From assembly GCF_900129555.1 (NCBI RefSeq), contig NZ_FQWC01000010.1, forward strand, positions 85,953 through 149,952: 64,000 bases of DNA, given 5' to 3'. This DNA is from Flavobacterium defluvii. Lineage in GTDB: Bacteria > Bacteroidota > Bacteroidia > Flavobacteriales > Flavobacteriaceae. The translations under genes were made by a program, and so were the position numbers. Below are positions 17,658-25,150 of the stretch, one piece after another. Positions within the stretch are counted from its first letter, which is position 1. Each line of letters opens with the position of its first letter. Under the pieces are notes generated by a model. It saw only the letters and a list, made by a program, of their open reading frames with translations, was not told the origin of the DNA and searched no databases.

Positions 17658-17880
17658 ATTAAATTATCTAACATTGTTAAGTAAATGAGCGCAAATTTCC
17701 ATACAGTGAGTCTTTTTAATTCTACTTTAATCAGTATTAAATTATCTAACGTTGTTAAGTAAAAATCTAAAAAAAGAGTTTTAATTATCTTTATTAAATT
17801 TTCTAACAGTGTTAAGTTATCGTTATAAAAAAAAGGATTTTACATTATCCCGTTTAAATTATTTTACACTGTTAAGTAAA
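17658..17880 (-). promoter_or_regulatory. Four-copy operator array upstream of the efflux operon
   Basis: Four copies of a palindromic box occur in the 314-base TetR-adaptor gap, with cores TAACATTGTTA (17669-17679), TAACGTTGTTA (17747-17757), TAACAGTGTTA (17804-17814) and TTACACTGTTA (17864-17874). Each core is preceded by TTAAATT-like sequence and followed by AGT, so about 28 bp is conserved. A fifth copy precedes the TetR gene. Centre spacings are about 78, 57 and 60 bases. This is the expected binding array of the adjacent TetR repressor. Nothing else is visible in the gap. Confidence 0.8.
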
Positions 17881-17892
17881 ATTGAAAATTTT

Positions 17893-18486
17893 TTATTGTA
17901 TAGATTTGATGATACCACCAATGGCATCTTTCAAAATCTGTGCATTTATTGTTTCTAAAATATCACTTTTGTTAATGATGTTGATGGCAATTAAGCCATG
18001 AATTACAGAAAAGAAAGTAAAATATTTTTGTTTTATGATATCTTCACTCGGGTTGCTGTCTTTCATAACTTCAGCAATAACCTGAGTAAATAGTTTGTAA
18101 GGTCCCTCCTGAGCCGAACATCGCTGTGCACAGCATGTCATTTGAACACCAAACATGAGTTGATACATTTCAGTATTAGTAAAAGCAAAGTCCCAGTAAG
18201 TCATCCACATGGCTTCTAATTGATCTTCGGGTTTTTCAAACTTATCTATTGCAGTTTGTAACTCTTTAGTTAGTTTAATAAAACCTTTACCAGTCAGCTC
18301 TTGTAAAATTGCTTCTTTATTTGAGAAATATTCATAAATAATAGGAGCAGTATATTCGATTCTGTCGGCAATTTTACGCATACTCAAACCATTCCAGCCT
18401 TCATCTTTTACGATATCATAAGCAGCGCCAAGAATATTATTTCTTGTCTCTTCTTTTTGTCTTAAAATTCGATCTTTGCTAGCCAT
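17893..18486 (-). CDS. TetR family repressor of the efflux operon
   Basis: 197 residues. The N-terminal HTH (about 15-60) has GLSMRKIADRIEYTAPIIYEYF, the classic TetR recognition helix with Y-E-YF. The ligand domain carries a cysteine cluster, C118, C119 and C123 (MTCCAQRCSAQEG), which is unusual and could respond to thiol-reactive compounds or metals (inference). It lies upstream of the adaptor in the same orientation. Five operator copies, one in front of its own start, imply autoregulation and control of the pump. Confidence 0.93.
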   Translation of the reverse strand: MASKDRILRQKEETRNNILGAAYDIVKDEGWNGLSMRKIADRIEYTAPIIYEYFSNKEAILQELTGKGFIKLTKELQTAIDKFEKPEDQLEAMWMTYWDFAFTNTEMYQLMFGVQMTCCAQRCSAQEGPYKLFTQVIAEVMKDSNPSEDIIKQKYFTFFSVIHGLIAINIINKSDILETINAQILKDAIGGIIKSIQ

Positions 18487-18508
18487 TATATTCGAGTATT
18501 AAATTGTT

Positions 18509-18519
18509 TAACACTGTTA
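18509..18519 (-). promoter_or_regulatory. Fifth operator copy, upstream of the TetR gene
   Basis: TAACACTGTTA, with the same ATTAAATT left flank as the array copies, is centred 28 bases upstream of the TetR start codon (18486). It supports autorepression. Confidence 0.75.
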
Positions 18520-18640
18520 GGCAAATGTATGGCGGATTTTCGAATTTCAAAATATTTTTATCATAATATTTTCTTATCGTGCGATAAGAGTTTTTAAAAT
18601 TTCTTGTGAAGCCTTTATTTTATTGAGATTTTATCAGTAT

Positions 18641-18790
18641 TATTTTTTTAAGGAGCAGAACATTTTTGTTTTTTCAAGACCATTTGTCCCGTCGATACTG
18701 TATTTTTTGTGGTCTAGTTTCTTTAACGAGACCGCAAAAGGATACTGTTTTTCCGATAGCTGTCGGAAAGATTGATAAGATTTTGTCATT
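18641..18790. repeat. Decayed AGGAGCAGAA-type dispersed repeat
   Basis: AGGAGCAGAA, then TTTTTTCAAGACC...GTCCCG, an imperfect stem GGTCT/AGACC (18711-18733) and CCGATAGCTGTCGG follow one another. A related fragment with AGGAGCAGAAATTCCG...GTCCGGCTCTCC lies at 20042. This fills the gap between TetR and the next repeat; the gap 18487-19035 holds no gene. Confidence 0.45.
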
Positions 18791-18837
18791 TTCATAATTT
18801 TTATGCAGCAAAACAAAATAAAAAAATTCTATGCTTA

Positions 18838-18953
18838 ACTGGACTGAAGTCCAGTTCTACAATATAGGACATTCCTCCGGAATTTTTCTTGTTATTATCA
18901 AAAAAAAGAGCCAGTGGCTCTACCAATATTGTAGGGCTGGACTTCAGTCCAGT
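18838..18953 (-). repeat. ACTGGACT-ended inverted-repeat element, copy 1
   Basis: Both ends carry the short hairpin CTGGACTgaAGTCCAG (18839-18854 and, as CTGGACTTCAGTCCAG, 18937-18952). Inside are TCCTCCGGAA and the hairpin GAGCCAGTGGCTC. Its reverse complement aligns along its length with copy 2 at 21753-21864, so the two copies are inverted and bracket the lactonase and gluconokinase genes. Confidence 0.8.
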
Positions 18954-19035
18954 CTAAAAAAAAATAAATGAAATTTCTATCCAAATCGGGCAAGTATTAG
19001 AAATAAACAACAACAATAAGAAGATTATTTATCAA

Positions 19036-19953
19036 TTATTTCATTCCCCGAACGTTCATTTCTATCGTATAAACACTTTTACTGGCAGTGATGAATAATG
19101 TTTTAAATTTTTTTCCTCCAAAACAAACATTAGCTGTCCAAGGTTCAGGAACATCAATATGAGCTATTTTTTCTCCTTGTGGATTGAATATGGTAACTCC
19201 TTTTCCGCATAAGTAAATATTCCCGAACTCATCTATTGTCATTCCGTCAGAACCTGATTCAGTAAAGAGCGTTTTTTTGCCTAAAGAACCGTTACTTTCG
19301 ATTGTATAAGAGTACGTTTTATTTGCTGCTATATCTGCTACGTATAAAGTTTTCCCATCCGAAGTTCCAATAATGCCATTAGGTTTTACAAGGTCATTCG
19401 CAACGTTGATAATTTTGGATTTATCCGAAGATAAATAGTAAACAGATTCTTTCTCTATTTCTTTAGAGGTATGTGTCCAGTAATCTCTTTGGTAAAAAGG
19501 ATCTGTAAAATAGATACCGCCTTTTGGATCAACCCAAAGATCATTGGGACCATTCAGCCTTTTTCCTTCGAAGTTGTTTAGTATTACAGTATAATTTTTA
19601 TTCTTGTCAATTTTCCAAAGCTCATTTTTTTCATCGGCGCAAGCCAAAAGATTGCCTTTGTGATCAAAATACAAACCGTTAGCTCTTCCTGCATTTTCCA
19701 TAAAAACAGAAAGTTCGCCCTTAACCGACCATTTCATGATTCTATTATTAGGCTGATCTGTAAAATAAATATTTCCTTTCTTATCCGAAGCAGGTCCTTC
19801 TGTAAAACTGAATTGATCTGATAATTTTGTGAGAACTGCCTCTTTTGCTATTATGGAATGGCTTTTTTCTTTTGATGTCTGGGCGGATATAAAATTTGTA
19901 AAAGCTAAAGTAATAACAAACGTAAGGAGTAATTTTATTTTAAGTGGGAGCAT
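19036..19953 (-). CDS. SMP-30/gluconolactonase family protein, exported
   Basis: 305 residues with an SPI signal (cleavage after FISAQ). Six-bladed propeller of the SMP-30/LRE family: metal ligands E52 (FTEGPA), N137 (LNGPNDLWVD), N192 (KPNGIIG) and D236 (SGSDGMTIDE) are all present, so it is expected to be an active divalent-metal lactonase. The likely reaction is opening of a sugar lactone such as gluconolactone in the periplasm. It is divergent from a gluconokinase-like gene, a sensible pathway partner. ABC- or Tat-type export is not indicated. Confidence 0.9.
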   Translation of the reverse strand: MLPLKIKLLLTFVITLAFTNFISAQTSKEKSHSIIAKEAVLTKLSDQFSFTEGPASDKKGNIYFTDQPNNRIMKWSVKGELSVFMENAGRANGLYFDHKGNLLACADEKNELWKIDKNKNYTVILNNFEGKRLNGPNDLWVDPKGGIYFTDPFYQRDYWTHTSKEIEKESVYYLSSDKSKIINVANDLVKPNGIIGTSDGKTLYVADIAANKTYSYTIESNGSLGKKTLFTESGSDGMTIDEFGNIYLCGKGVTIFNPQGEKIAHIDVPEPWTANVCFGGKKFKTLFITASKSVYTIEMNVRGMK

Positions 19954-20263
19954 TATAGAAAGGTTTAAAAAGTTGCTTTTGAAGCGTTTTTAAAAGTAGT
20001 TTTTATTTCTGATATTCTGCAAAGTTGAGTTAAGATTTTTTTAGGAGCAGAAATTCCGTTTTCAAAAGAACGTTTAGTCCGGCTCTCCACTATAATCTTT
20101 TTTATAATTTTCCTAAGCAGCTTTAATAAATTTATTTAACATATAAAATTTTAAATGCCGACTTTTCAATTTAGAAAGTAATATTTTTACGAGACAAATT
20201 CAAAAATGCTTAAGAAACAATTATAGGAGTAATGGGATTAATTGGTGTATTACTTTTAAATTT
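19954..20263. other. Divergent promoter region with repeat fragment
   Basis: This 310-base divergent gap between the lactonase and kinase genes contains the second AGGAGCAGAA fragment (about 20042-20115). Just before the kinase is AGGAG followed by a 14-codon open frame (ATG at 20231) that overlaps the kinase start; I do not call it a gene. No clear operator was seen. Confidence 0.4.
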
Positions 20264-21700
20264 ATGGATCAAATAAATAACATGGAAGCATTGTATATTG
20301 GCATTGACATAGGAACAACAGCTACAAAAGCCGTTTGTTTTGATAAACAGGGAAATGTGCTTCGACAAATTGATAAGTCGTACGAAATGTATCATCCCAA
20401 GCCGGAATGGAGCGTTCAAAAACCATACGAAATTTTGCAAGCCGTAAAGGAATGTATTAACGAGATTACAAACGGAATTCAGCCTCAGTTTATCAGTTTT
20501 AGTTCGGCAATGCAAAGTGTCATTGCTATTGATGAAAATGGAAAACCACTTACAGATGCTATTTTATGGGCAGATAACAGAGCTGCGGGAATTGCCGAAA
20601 AACTTAAAAATTCAGATCAGGGGAAACACTTTTATCAAAAAACCGGAATACCAATTCATCCTTTTTCTCCCTTTGCAAAAATTGCCTGGTTTAAAGAATT
20701 TGATTCTGAACTTTTTTCCAAAACTTATAAATTCATCAGTATAAAAGAATATATATGGCATCATTTGACCAATGAATATTATGCAGATACTTCCATGGCT
20801 TCCGGAACCGGATTGTTAAACATTCATACTTTAGATTGGGATGAGGAAATTTTAGATTTCTTAAACATAAAGTCTCATCAACTGTCTACAGTTTGCGAGG
20901 TCACCCACCAATGCAAAGGAATTTCTGATGATTTTCTTTATATAATTGGTGGTGGCGACGGTGCGCTGGCCAATCTTGGAACAGGCGCCATGAACAAAAA
21001 TTGTATTGCTTTAACTATTGGTACAAGCGGAGCAGTGCGGCTTCCTATTGACAAACCGTATCTTGACGACCAAATGCGCACACAGTGTTATCATTTGACA
21101 GATAATCAGTATCTTGTTTTAGGCGCTGTTAGTAATGGTGCGATAATTTTACAATGGCTAAAAGAAAGTCTGCTAAAAACGGATCAACCTTTAGAAGTTC
21201 TTATTGAAGAAGCCGCAAAAATTCCCGCAGGTTCTCATGGACTACTTTTTGTGCCTTATTTATTGGGAGAGCGTGCGCCAATTTGGGATGCTTCGGCTCA
21301 GGGAACACTTTTAGGAATGCAGATTACCCACACACAAGCACATTTGGTACGAGCCACTTTAGAAGGAATTTTATTTGGATTGTTCCAAATCACAGAAATT
21401 TTAATTCCGGATGCCGAACATAGAAAAGAAACAAAAATTATGGCCAGCGGCGGATTTGGCAAAAGCGAACTGTGGCTCCAAATGGTTGCTGATATTTTTC
21501 AGATGCAGGTTGAAACTTCGCAAACTATCGAAGGATCTTCCTGGGGAGCTGTTCTGATAGGATTAAAATCAATTGGCGAGGAGATTGCAAATGATAACAA
21601 AACGGGACAAACCTATTTTCCTAATACTGAAAATAAAAGTGTATATGAAACTGCATTCAGCAAGTTTAAAAAAGTATATCCTTTACTGAAGGATTTTTAA
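20264..21700 (+). CDS. FGGY family carbohydrate kinase, probable gluconokinase
   Basis: 478 residues (472 if the ATG at 20282 is used, which brings the start closer to the first motif). FGGY kinase of the actin/hexokinase fold: phosphate-1 loop GIDIGTTATKAV, substrate region SSAMQSVIAID...LWADNRA, TGIPIHPFSPFAKIAWF (the HPxSPxxK pattern seen in gluconokinases), LLGERAPIWDASAQG and the C-terminal ASGGFGKSELW/EGSSWGA adenosine motifs. It would phosphorylate gluconate to 6-phosphogluconate in the cytoplasm, complementing the lactonase. A xylulokinase-like specificity is the main alternative. Confidence 0.88.
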   Translation: MDQINNMEALYIGIDIGTTATKAVCFDKQGNVLRQIDKSYEMYHPKPEWSVQKPYEILQAVKECINEITNGIQPQFISFSSAMQSVIAIDENGKPLTDAILWADNRAAGIAEKLKNSDQGKHFYQKTGIPIHPFSPFAKIAWFKEFDSELFSKTYKFISIKEYIWHHLTNEYYADTSMASGTGLLNIHTLDWDEEILDFLNIKSHQLSTVCEVTHQCKGISDDFLYIIGGGDGALANLGTGAMNKNCIALTIGTSGAVRLPIDKPYLDDQMRTQCYHLTDNQYLVLGAVSNGAIILQWLKESLLKTDQPLEVLIEEAAKIPAGSHGLLFVPYLLGERAPIWDASAQGTLLGMQITHTQAHLVRATLEGILFGLFQITEILIPDAEHRKETKIMASGGFGKSELWLQMVADIFQMQVETSQTIEGSSWGAVLIGLKSIGEEIANDNKTGQTYFPNTENKSVYETAFSKFKKVYPLLKDF

Positions 21701-21752
21701 GAGCCAATGTGATTTTTTTTAGAGAATTACGGCGGAATGATTCGATTATTAA

Positions 21753-21864
21753 ACTGGACTGAAGTCCAGCTCTACAAAATAGATCGAGCCTTTGGCTCTT
21801 TTTTTAAGGCGGAATAAAATTCCGAAGGAATGATTTATATTGTAGGGCTGGACTTCAGTCCAGT
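21753..21864 (+). repeat. ACTGGACT-ended inverted-repeat element, copy 2
   Basis: Ends ACTGGACTGAAGTCCAG (21753-21769) and CTGGACTTCAGTCCAGT (21848-21864), with inner hairpin GAGCCTTTGGCTC and a GGAATAAAATTCCGAAGGAATG segment. It is the same element as 18838-18953 in the opposite orientation. It fills the gap between kinase and cupin genes. Confidence 0.8.
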
Positions 21865-21904
21865 TTAAACAAAAGAGATTTTTTCGTAACATAACAATAA
21901 AAAA

Positions 21905-22339
21905 ATGAAACCAACAACCATAATAAAAACCACAATTGCAGTTTTATTTCTCCAGCAAACCTATTCTCAGGAAACCAAAAAAGAAACCGCACAACCAAAA
22001 TACACAATCGAAAAGTGTGTCAATCATTTTGAGTTAGACAAAGCCACGAAAACAAAAGTGGGATATCAATATTGGTTTGCCGATAAAGATTTTACTCTGG
22101 AAAACACCCTTAAAATGAGTATTGTCGAACCCGGAAAATCAACACACGCACCTCACAAACACATCGAAGAAGAACTTTTCTATATTCTGGAAGGCACCGC
22201 CGAATTCTATCTCGACGGAAAAACAATAGCTGTCGGACCAAACACCAGTCTTTACTGTCCGTCAAACGTAGAACACGGAATCAAAAATGCTGGAAATACC
22301 GATTTGAAATATTTGGTAATTAAGAAAGATTTGAGGTAG
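21905..22339 (+). CDS. Exported single-domain cupin
   Basis: 144 residues with an SPI signal ending TYSQ. One cupin_2 domain: motif 1 GKSTHAPHKHIEEELFYILEG supplies two His and a Glu, motif 2 GPNTSLYCPSNVEHGIKNAG supplies the fourth His. All metal ligands are present, so a periplasmic metal-binding cupin (isomerase, dioxygenase or sugar-binding) is expected. The substrate is unknown. It sits immediately outside the copy 2 repeat and is convergent with the next gene. Confidence 0.87.
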   Translation: MKPTTIIKTTIAVLFLQQTYSQETKKETAQPKYTIEKCVNHFELDKATKTKVGYQYWFADKDFTLENTLKMSIVEPGKSTHAPHKHIEEELFYILEGTAEFYLDGKTIAVGPNTSLYCPSNVEHGIKNAGNTDLKYLVIKKDLR

Positions 22340-22343
22340 AAAA

Positions 22344-22760
22344 TCAATCAAAAAAATAGTCAATTACTGTTTTATCTTCATCTACAATATGATCTGTGAT
22401 ATGAAAAACTTCATCAATCCATGGATGTTCTAATGCTTCTTTTCGGTCTAAAATAGAACCCAATATTTCTTGTTTCCAAGGAGATTCTTCTTTGTCAATT
22501 AAACCAACTTGATAATCATTTTCATCAGTCCAAAGTCTAAAAGGAAAAGCGAATCTATTTTTTGGTTCATCATTTGTTCCCCAATCACCAATACTAATTA
22601 TTCCGGTAACAACTTTTTCATCATGTCCTTTAGTGAATTTTAAAAAATAAATAGCAAATGCATCTTCGTCTTTGTACACAAATCGGGTTAACTTAATAAT
22701 TTCATTATTACAGCAATTGCAAATTTCTACATTAGGTTCTTCAAATTCAATTCTGATCAT
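22344..22760 (-). CDS. Hypothetical protein with CxCC motif
   Basis: 138 residues, acidic, no signal peptide. The N-terminus carries EICNCCNNEI (Cys13, Cys15, Cys16), then alternating beta strands (RFVYKDEDAFAIYFLKF, VVTGIISIGDWG) and an acidic C-terminus. I do not recognise the family. The acidic, beta-rich composition in a run of orphan genes is reminiscent of immunity-type proteins, but no toxin gene is near. It starts 17 bases after lipoprotein A ends, so the two form one transcript. Confidence 0.75.
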   Translation of the reverse strand: MIRIEFEEPNVEICNCCNNEIIKLTRFVYKDEDAFAIYFLKFTKGHDEKVVTGIISIGDWGTNDEPKNRFAFPFRLWTDENDYQVGLIDKEESPWKQEILGSILDRKEALEHPWIDEVFHITDHIVDEDKTVIDYFFD

Positions 22761-22777
22761 TTGCTTTGGGATTTCTA

Positions 22778-23374
22778 TTACTTTTTCGTTCTATCTTTAG
22801 CCAAATGACTTTTACCTTTTGTATATCCAGTTTCTTCGACATTAAAAGACTCGATAATTTTGTTCATTCTGTCGGTGTATTCTTTTTCTTGTCTAGCACT
22901 GGTCCAGGACATGATTTGATAATAGCGTTCTTTACCTTCAACAATTGCATATCTGTAGAAAACAGTATTATTATCGATATTTCCTGTCATTGAAAATACA
23001 ATAGCTTTTGCAGAGTTTATTCTCTTTTTTTGAATATCATATACTTTAAAATCTTTTTCGGTTACTTGTTTAAAATGATCAGAAATGATATTAAAATATC
23101 CGTCAAGATCCGGAGTTGTGTTTAATACTTTATTTTCGACAATGCTCAAAAAATCTTTTCTGGATTCGTCTATAACAATTACATAAAAATCTTCCATTTG
23201 GTTTTGCAGCTGAAGTGATGCAACATCATTTAATTCTGTTGTTACACCCATGCTTTCGGGAACAGATAAGGAATATTTATTTTCGACTGTTTTCTTTTCA
23301 AATTTTTCATTCGAATGATTCTGATCGCATGAAGAAAGAACTACAAGAAATAGTAAAGCAATAATTTTTTTCAT
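22778..23374 (-). CDS. Lipoprotein A, paralogue of the 25151-26101 product
   Basis: 198 residues with an SPII signal and lipobox VLSSC (Cys16). The mature part (KYSLSVPESMGVTTELND, DFYVIVIDESR, RYYQIMSWT) looks like a small alpha/beta domain of the Mog1/PsbP/DcrB kind. It shares long stretches with the product of 25151-26101: VENKYS, VPES, DFYVIV, RYYQIMSWT and RMNKIIESF recur in the same order. Function is unknown; probable periplasmic or outer-membrane lipoprotein. Confidence 0.8.
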   Translation of the reverse strand: MKKIIALLFLVVLSSCDQNHSNEKFEKKTVENKYSLSVPESMGVTTELNDVASLQLQNQMEDFYVIVIDESRKDFLSIVENKVLNTTPDLDGYFNIISDHFKQVTEKDFKVYDIQKKRINSAKAIVFSMTGNIDNNTVFYRYAIVEGKERYYQIMSWTSARQEKEYTDRMNKIIESFNVEETGYTKGKSHLAKDRTKK

Positions 23375-23718
23375 AAGTTATTTTCTGGTTTTTAGCTGAT
23401 GTAATATTAAGACAAAATTGAATATTTTATTACATATAATAAAGAACAAAAAAAAAGTTTTATAACTGCAATTCCAATTTTAGTCGAATTTAATTTTGCA
23501 AATATTACAAAGGCACAAAAGTATGATTGCATCGTATAAAATAATAAAACGAACTGATCTCAATCTTATATAATTTCAATTTAATTTTTAATAATAAATT
23601 GAAATTCAATTAATTAACTTTTATTAAAGAAAGGTTTAACATCGTCTGTTTTCGCTGGCTGGCTGAAATAACTAATTTTAACTTAAATCGAATTAATAAT
23701 GTTTTAATATTTAAAATT
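23375..23718. other. 344-base AT-rich intergenic region
   Basis: Divergent gap between lipoprotein A and the DJ-1/PfpI gene. I see AT-rich sequence with an AATTGAAATTCAATT palindrome near 23597 and no ORF, tRNA or terminator. It presumably carries both promoters. Confidence 0.4.
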
Positions 23719-24267
23719 ATGAAAAAGAATATAGCCATATTAGCCACAAACGGTTTTGAAGAATCAGAATTAGCATCGCCTAAAGCCTATCTGGAAGAGC
23801 AGGGGTGGAATGCAGATATCATTAGTTTAAAATCTGGAACTATCAAAGCATGGAAAGACGGAAATTGGAGCAACGAATATGATGTTGACGTCGTATTAGA
23901 TCAGGCAAATGAAGCAGATTACGATGCTTTGGTGCTGCCTGGAGGAGTAATAAATCCTGATTTATTAAGAAGGGAAGAAGCTGCAGTAAATTTTGTACGT
24001 TCGTTTTTTGAAAGTAAAAAGCCAGTTGCCGCTATTTGTCATGGACCTCAAATTCTGGTAGATGCCGATGTTTTAGAAGGTCGAAAAGTAACATCGTTCT
24101 TTTCTGTTAAAAACGATTTGAAAAATGCCGGAGCTCAATGGGAAGACTCAGAAGTTGTCGTAGACAATGGATTAGTAACCAGCCGAAACCCGAATGATTT
24201 ACCCGCTTTTAATAAAAAAATGGTGGAAGAAATTAAAGAAGGAATACACGAGCGTCAGAGAGCGTAA
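23719..24267 (+). CDS. DJ-1/PfpI family protein (class I GATase-like)
   Basis: 182 residues. Flavodoxin-like DJ-1/PfpI fold with nucleophile elbow AAICHGPQ (Cys107, His108), upstream acid GFEESEL (Glu14/Glu15) and SRNPNDLPAFNKKMVEEI at the C-terminus, all typical of the general stress / YhbO-like subgroup. Proposed activities in the family are glyoxalase III or protein/nucleotide deglycase; chaperone roles are also reported. Monocistronic. Confidence 0.93.
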   Translation: MKKNIAILATNGFEESELASPKAYLEEQGWNADIISLKSGTIKAWKDGNWSNEYDVDVVLDQANEADYDALVLPGGVINPDLLRREEAAVNFVRSFFESKKPVAAICHGPQILVDADVLEGRKVTSFFSVKNDLKNAGAQWEDSEVVVDNGLVTSRNPNDLPAFNKKMVEEIKEGIHERQRA

Positions 24268-24403
24268 AAAGTTGTTTTCTTTTGATTTATCAAATTATTA
24301 AAAATGCAGGATCAATTTTGGTCTTGCATTTTTTTTCTTGATAAATATTGCGGGCTTCGACTTTGCTCGACCTGAAATGTATTTGGTCTTTTTTACTTCC
24401 AGT

Positions 24404-24620
24404 TTGTCATTTCGACGTGAGGAGAAATCTTAGCAAGTAGCTCTATTAAGATTGGCGATTTAGAATGCGGGAATCCGATTTCTCTCAGCCTGAAAAATGA
24501 TTGTCTTTTCCGTCCAGTTTGTCATTTCGAGGAACGAGAAATCTCCACAAGCAGCTCGACAAAGATTATCGATTTAGATTACAGAGTTTCTTGTGGAGAT
24601 TTCTCGTTCCTCGAAATGAC
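24404..24620. repeat. REP-like hairpins: 31-bp perfect inverted repeat plus degenerate copy
   Basis: The core is a 31-bp perfect inverted repeat (24521-24551 and 24590-24620) around a 38-base loop, containing GAGGAACGAGAAATCTCC. In front of it (24404-24500) is a decayed copy beginning GTCATTTCGACGTGAGGAG. Members of the same family lie at 9693 and 53193. The 603-base gap 24268-24870 otherwise contains the structured RNA below and no protein gene. Confidence 0.85.
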
Positions 24621-24766
24621 AAAAATGCGATAAATACTTGTCGAAAATAGATTTCTTATATTTGATAGTAATAATATATAATTTGAAAGAAAAATCTTTC
24701 TTTTTAAACAGTTTTCGTATATTTGGGTTTCCTAAATATTACGACTTTGAAATTAAAAAAGATTTG

Positions 24767-24847
24767 CCCTTGCATAATGTGTGCGGTATCGGAAACGACC
24801 GTAAATACTGTCGTAAGTATTAGGAACACTAAAATGCAAGGGTTTTT
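24767..24847 (+). ncRNA. Candidate structured leader RNA upstream of the 77-aa gene
   Basis: A multi-branched fold is closed by CCCTTGCAT/ATGCAAGGG (24767-24775, 24834-24842) followed by five Ts. Inside: GTGT/ACAC (24779-24782, 24826-24829), a GAAA-tetraloop hairpin (24784-24801) and hairpin AATACT-GTCGTA-AGTATT (24804-24821). The loop GTCGTA is complementary to TACGAC at 24861-24866, five bases before the start codon of the next gene, and to another TACGAC at 24740-24745. TTCCTAAATATTACGAC (24729-24745) and TTCCTAATTTTACGAC (24851-24866) are near-direct repeats on both sides. A weak TTG/TAATTTG promoter-like pair lies near 24661-24684. It could be an attenuator, riboswitch or small RNA; I match it to no known family. 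Confidence 0.5.
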
Positions 24848-24870
24848 ATATTCCTAATTTTACGACAATT

Positions 24871-25104
24871 ATGAAAACAAACACACTTTCCAAAGAAGCC
24901 GAAACAAGGCTGCTTGATTTTTTTAACCATATTATAGATCCCGAAGATATGGCTAAAGTATTAAGACAAGTAAACTGCATTTTAGCTTTAGCCGTAATGC
25001 GACAACACGAAACCCTCCAAATCGGACTAAACAATTTTGAAGACAATTATTATTGGCTTAATGAATTGGCGGAGATTTTGAATCCTTATTTGTGTGAGGA
25101 GTAA
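24871..25104 (+). CDS. Conserved 77-aa helical protein, intact copy
   Basis: 77 residues, no signal, predominantly helical (EAETRLLDFFNHII, MAKVLRQVNCILALAVMRQHE, WLNELAEILNPYL). Family not recognised. It must be an established gene because a mutated copy of residues 30-77 plus the terminator is found at 26194-26346, with mutations that are mostly silent or conservative except one stop. The start ATG lies 24 bases after the end of the structured leader. Confidence 0.72.
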   Translation: MKTNTLSKEAETRLLDFFNHIIDPEDMAKVLRQVNCILALAVMRQHETLQIGLNNFEDNYYWLNELAEILNPYLCEE

Positions 25105-25118
25105 GATTTTTAAAATGT

Positions 25119-25149
25119 AAAACCTCGATTTTTTTAAGGTCGAGGTTTT
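25119..25149 (+). terminator. Terminator between convergent genes
   Basis: AAAACCTCGA (25119-25128) and TCGAGGTTTT (25140-25149) with flanking T/A runs; works on both strands, for the 77-aa gene and lipoprotein B. A near-identical hairpin follows the pseudogene at 26361, so the terminator was duplicated with the gene. Confidence 0.85.
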
Positions 25150-25150
25150 T

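Noticed and set aside
17579..17674. N-terminal extension of the efflux adaptor from ATG at 17674
   Set aside because: That ATG is inside an operator copy and would put a non-signal leader before the lipobox signal.
20231..20275. 14-codon frame with an AGGAG site before gluconokinase
   Set aside because: Too short and unsupported; possibly part of the kinase leader only.
24521..24620. 31-bp inverted repeat as transposon end or CRISPR-like unit
   Set aside because: It is a single inverted hairpin of a dispersed REP-type family; no regular spacers or transposase.
24638..24823. 61-codon frame over the structured leader
   Set aside because: It runs through the predicted RNA stems; composition is explained by RNA structure, not coding.
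24767..24842. Integron attC site or retron msr-msd reading of the structured segment
   Set aside because: No GTTRRRY core or integrase for attC, and no reverse transcriptase nearby for a retron.
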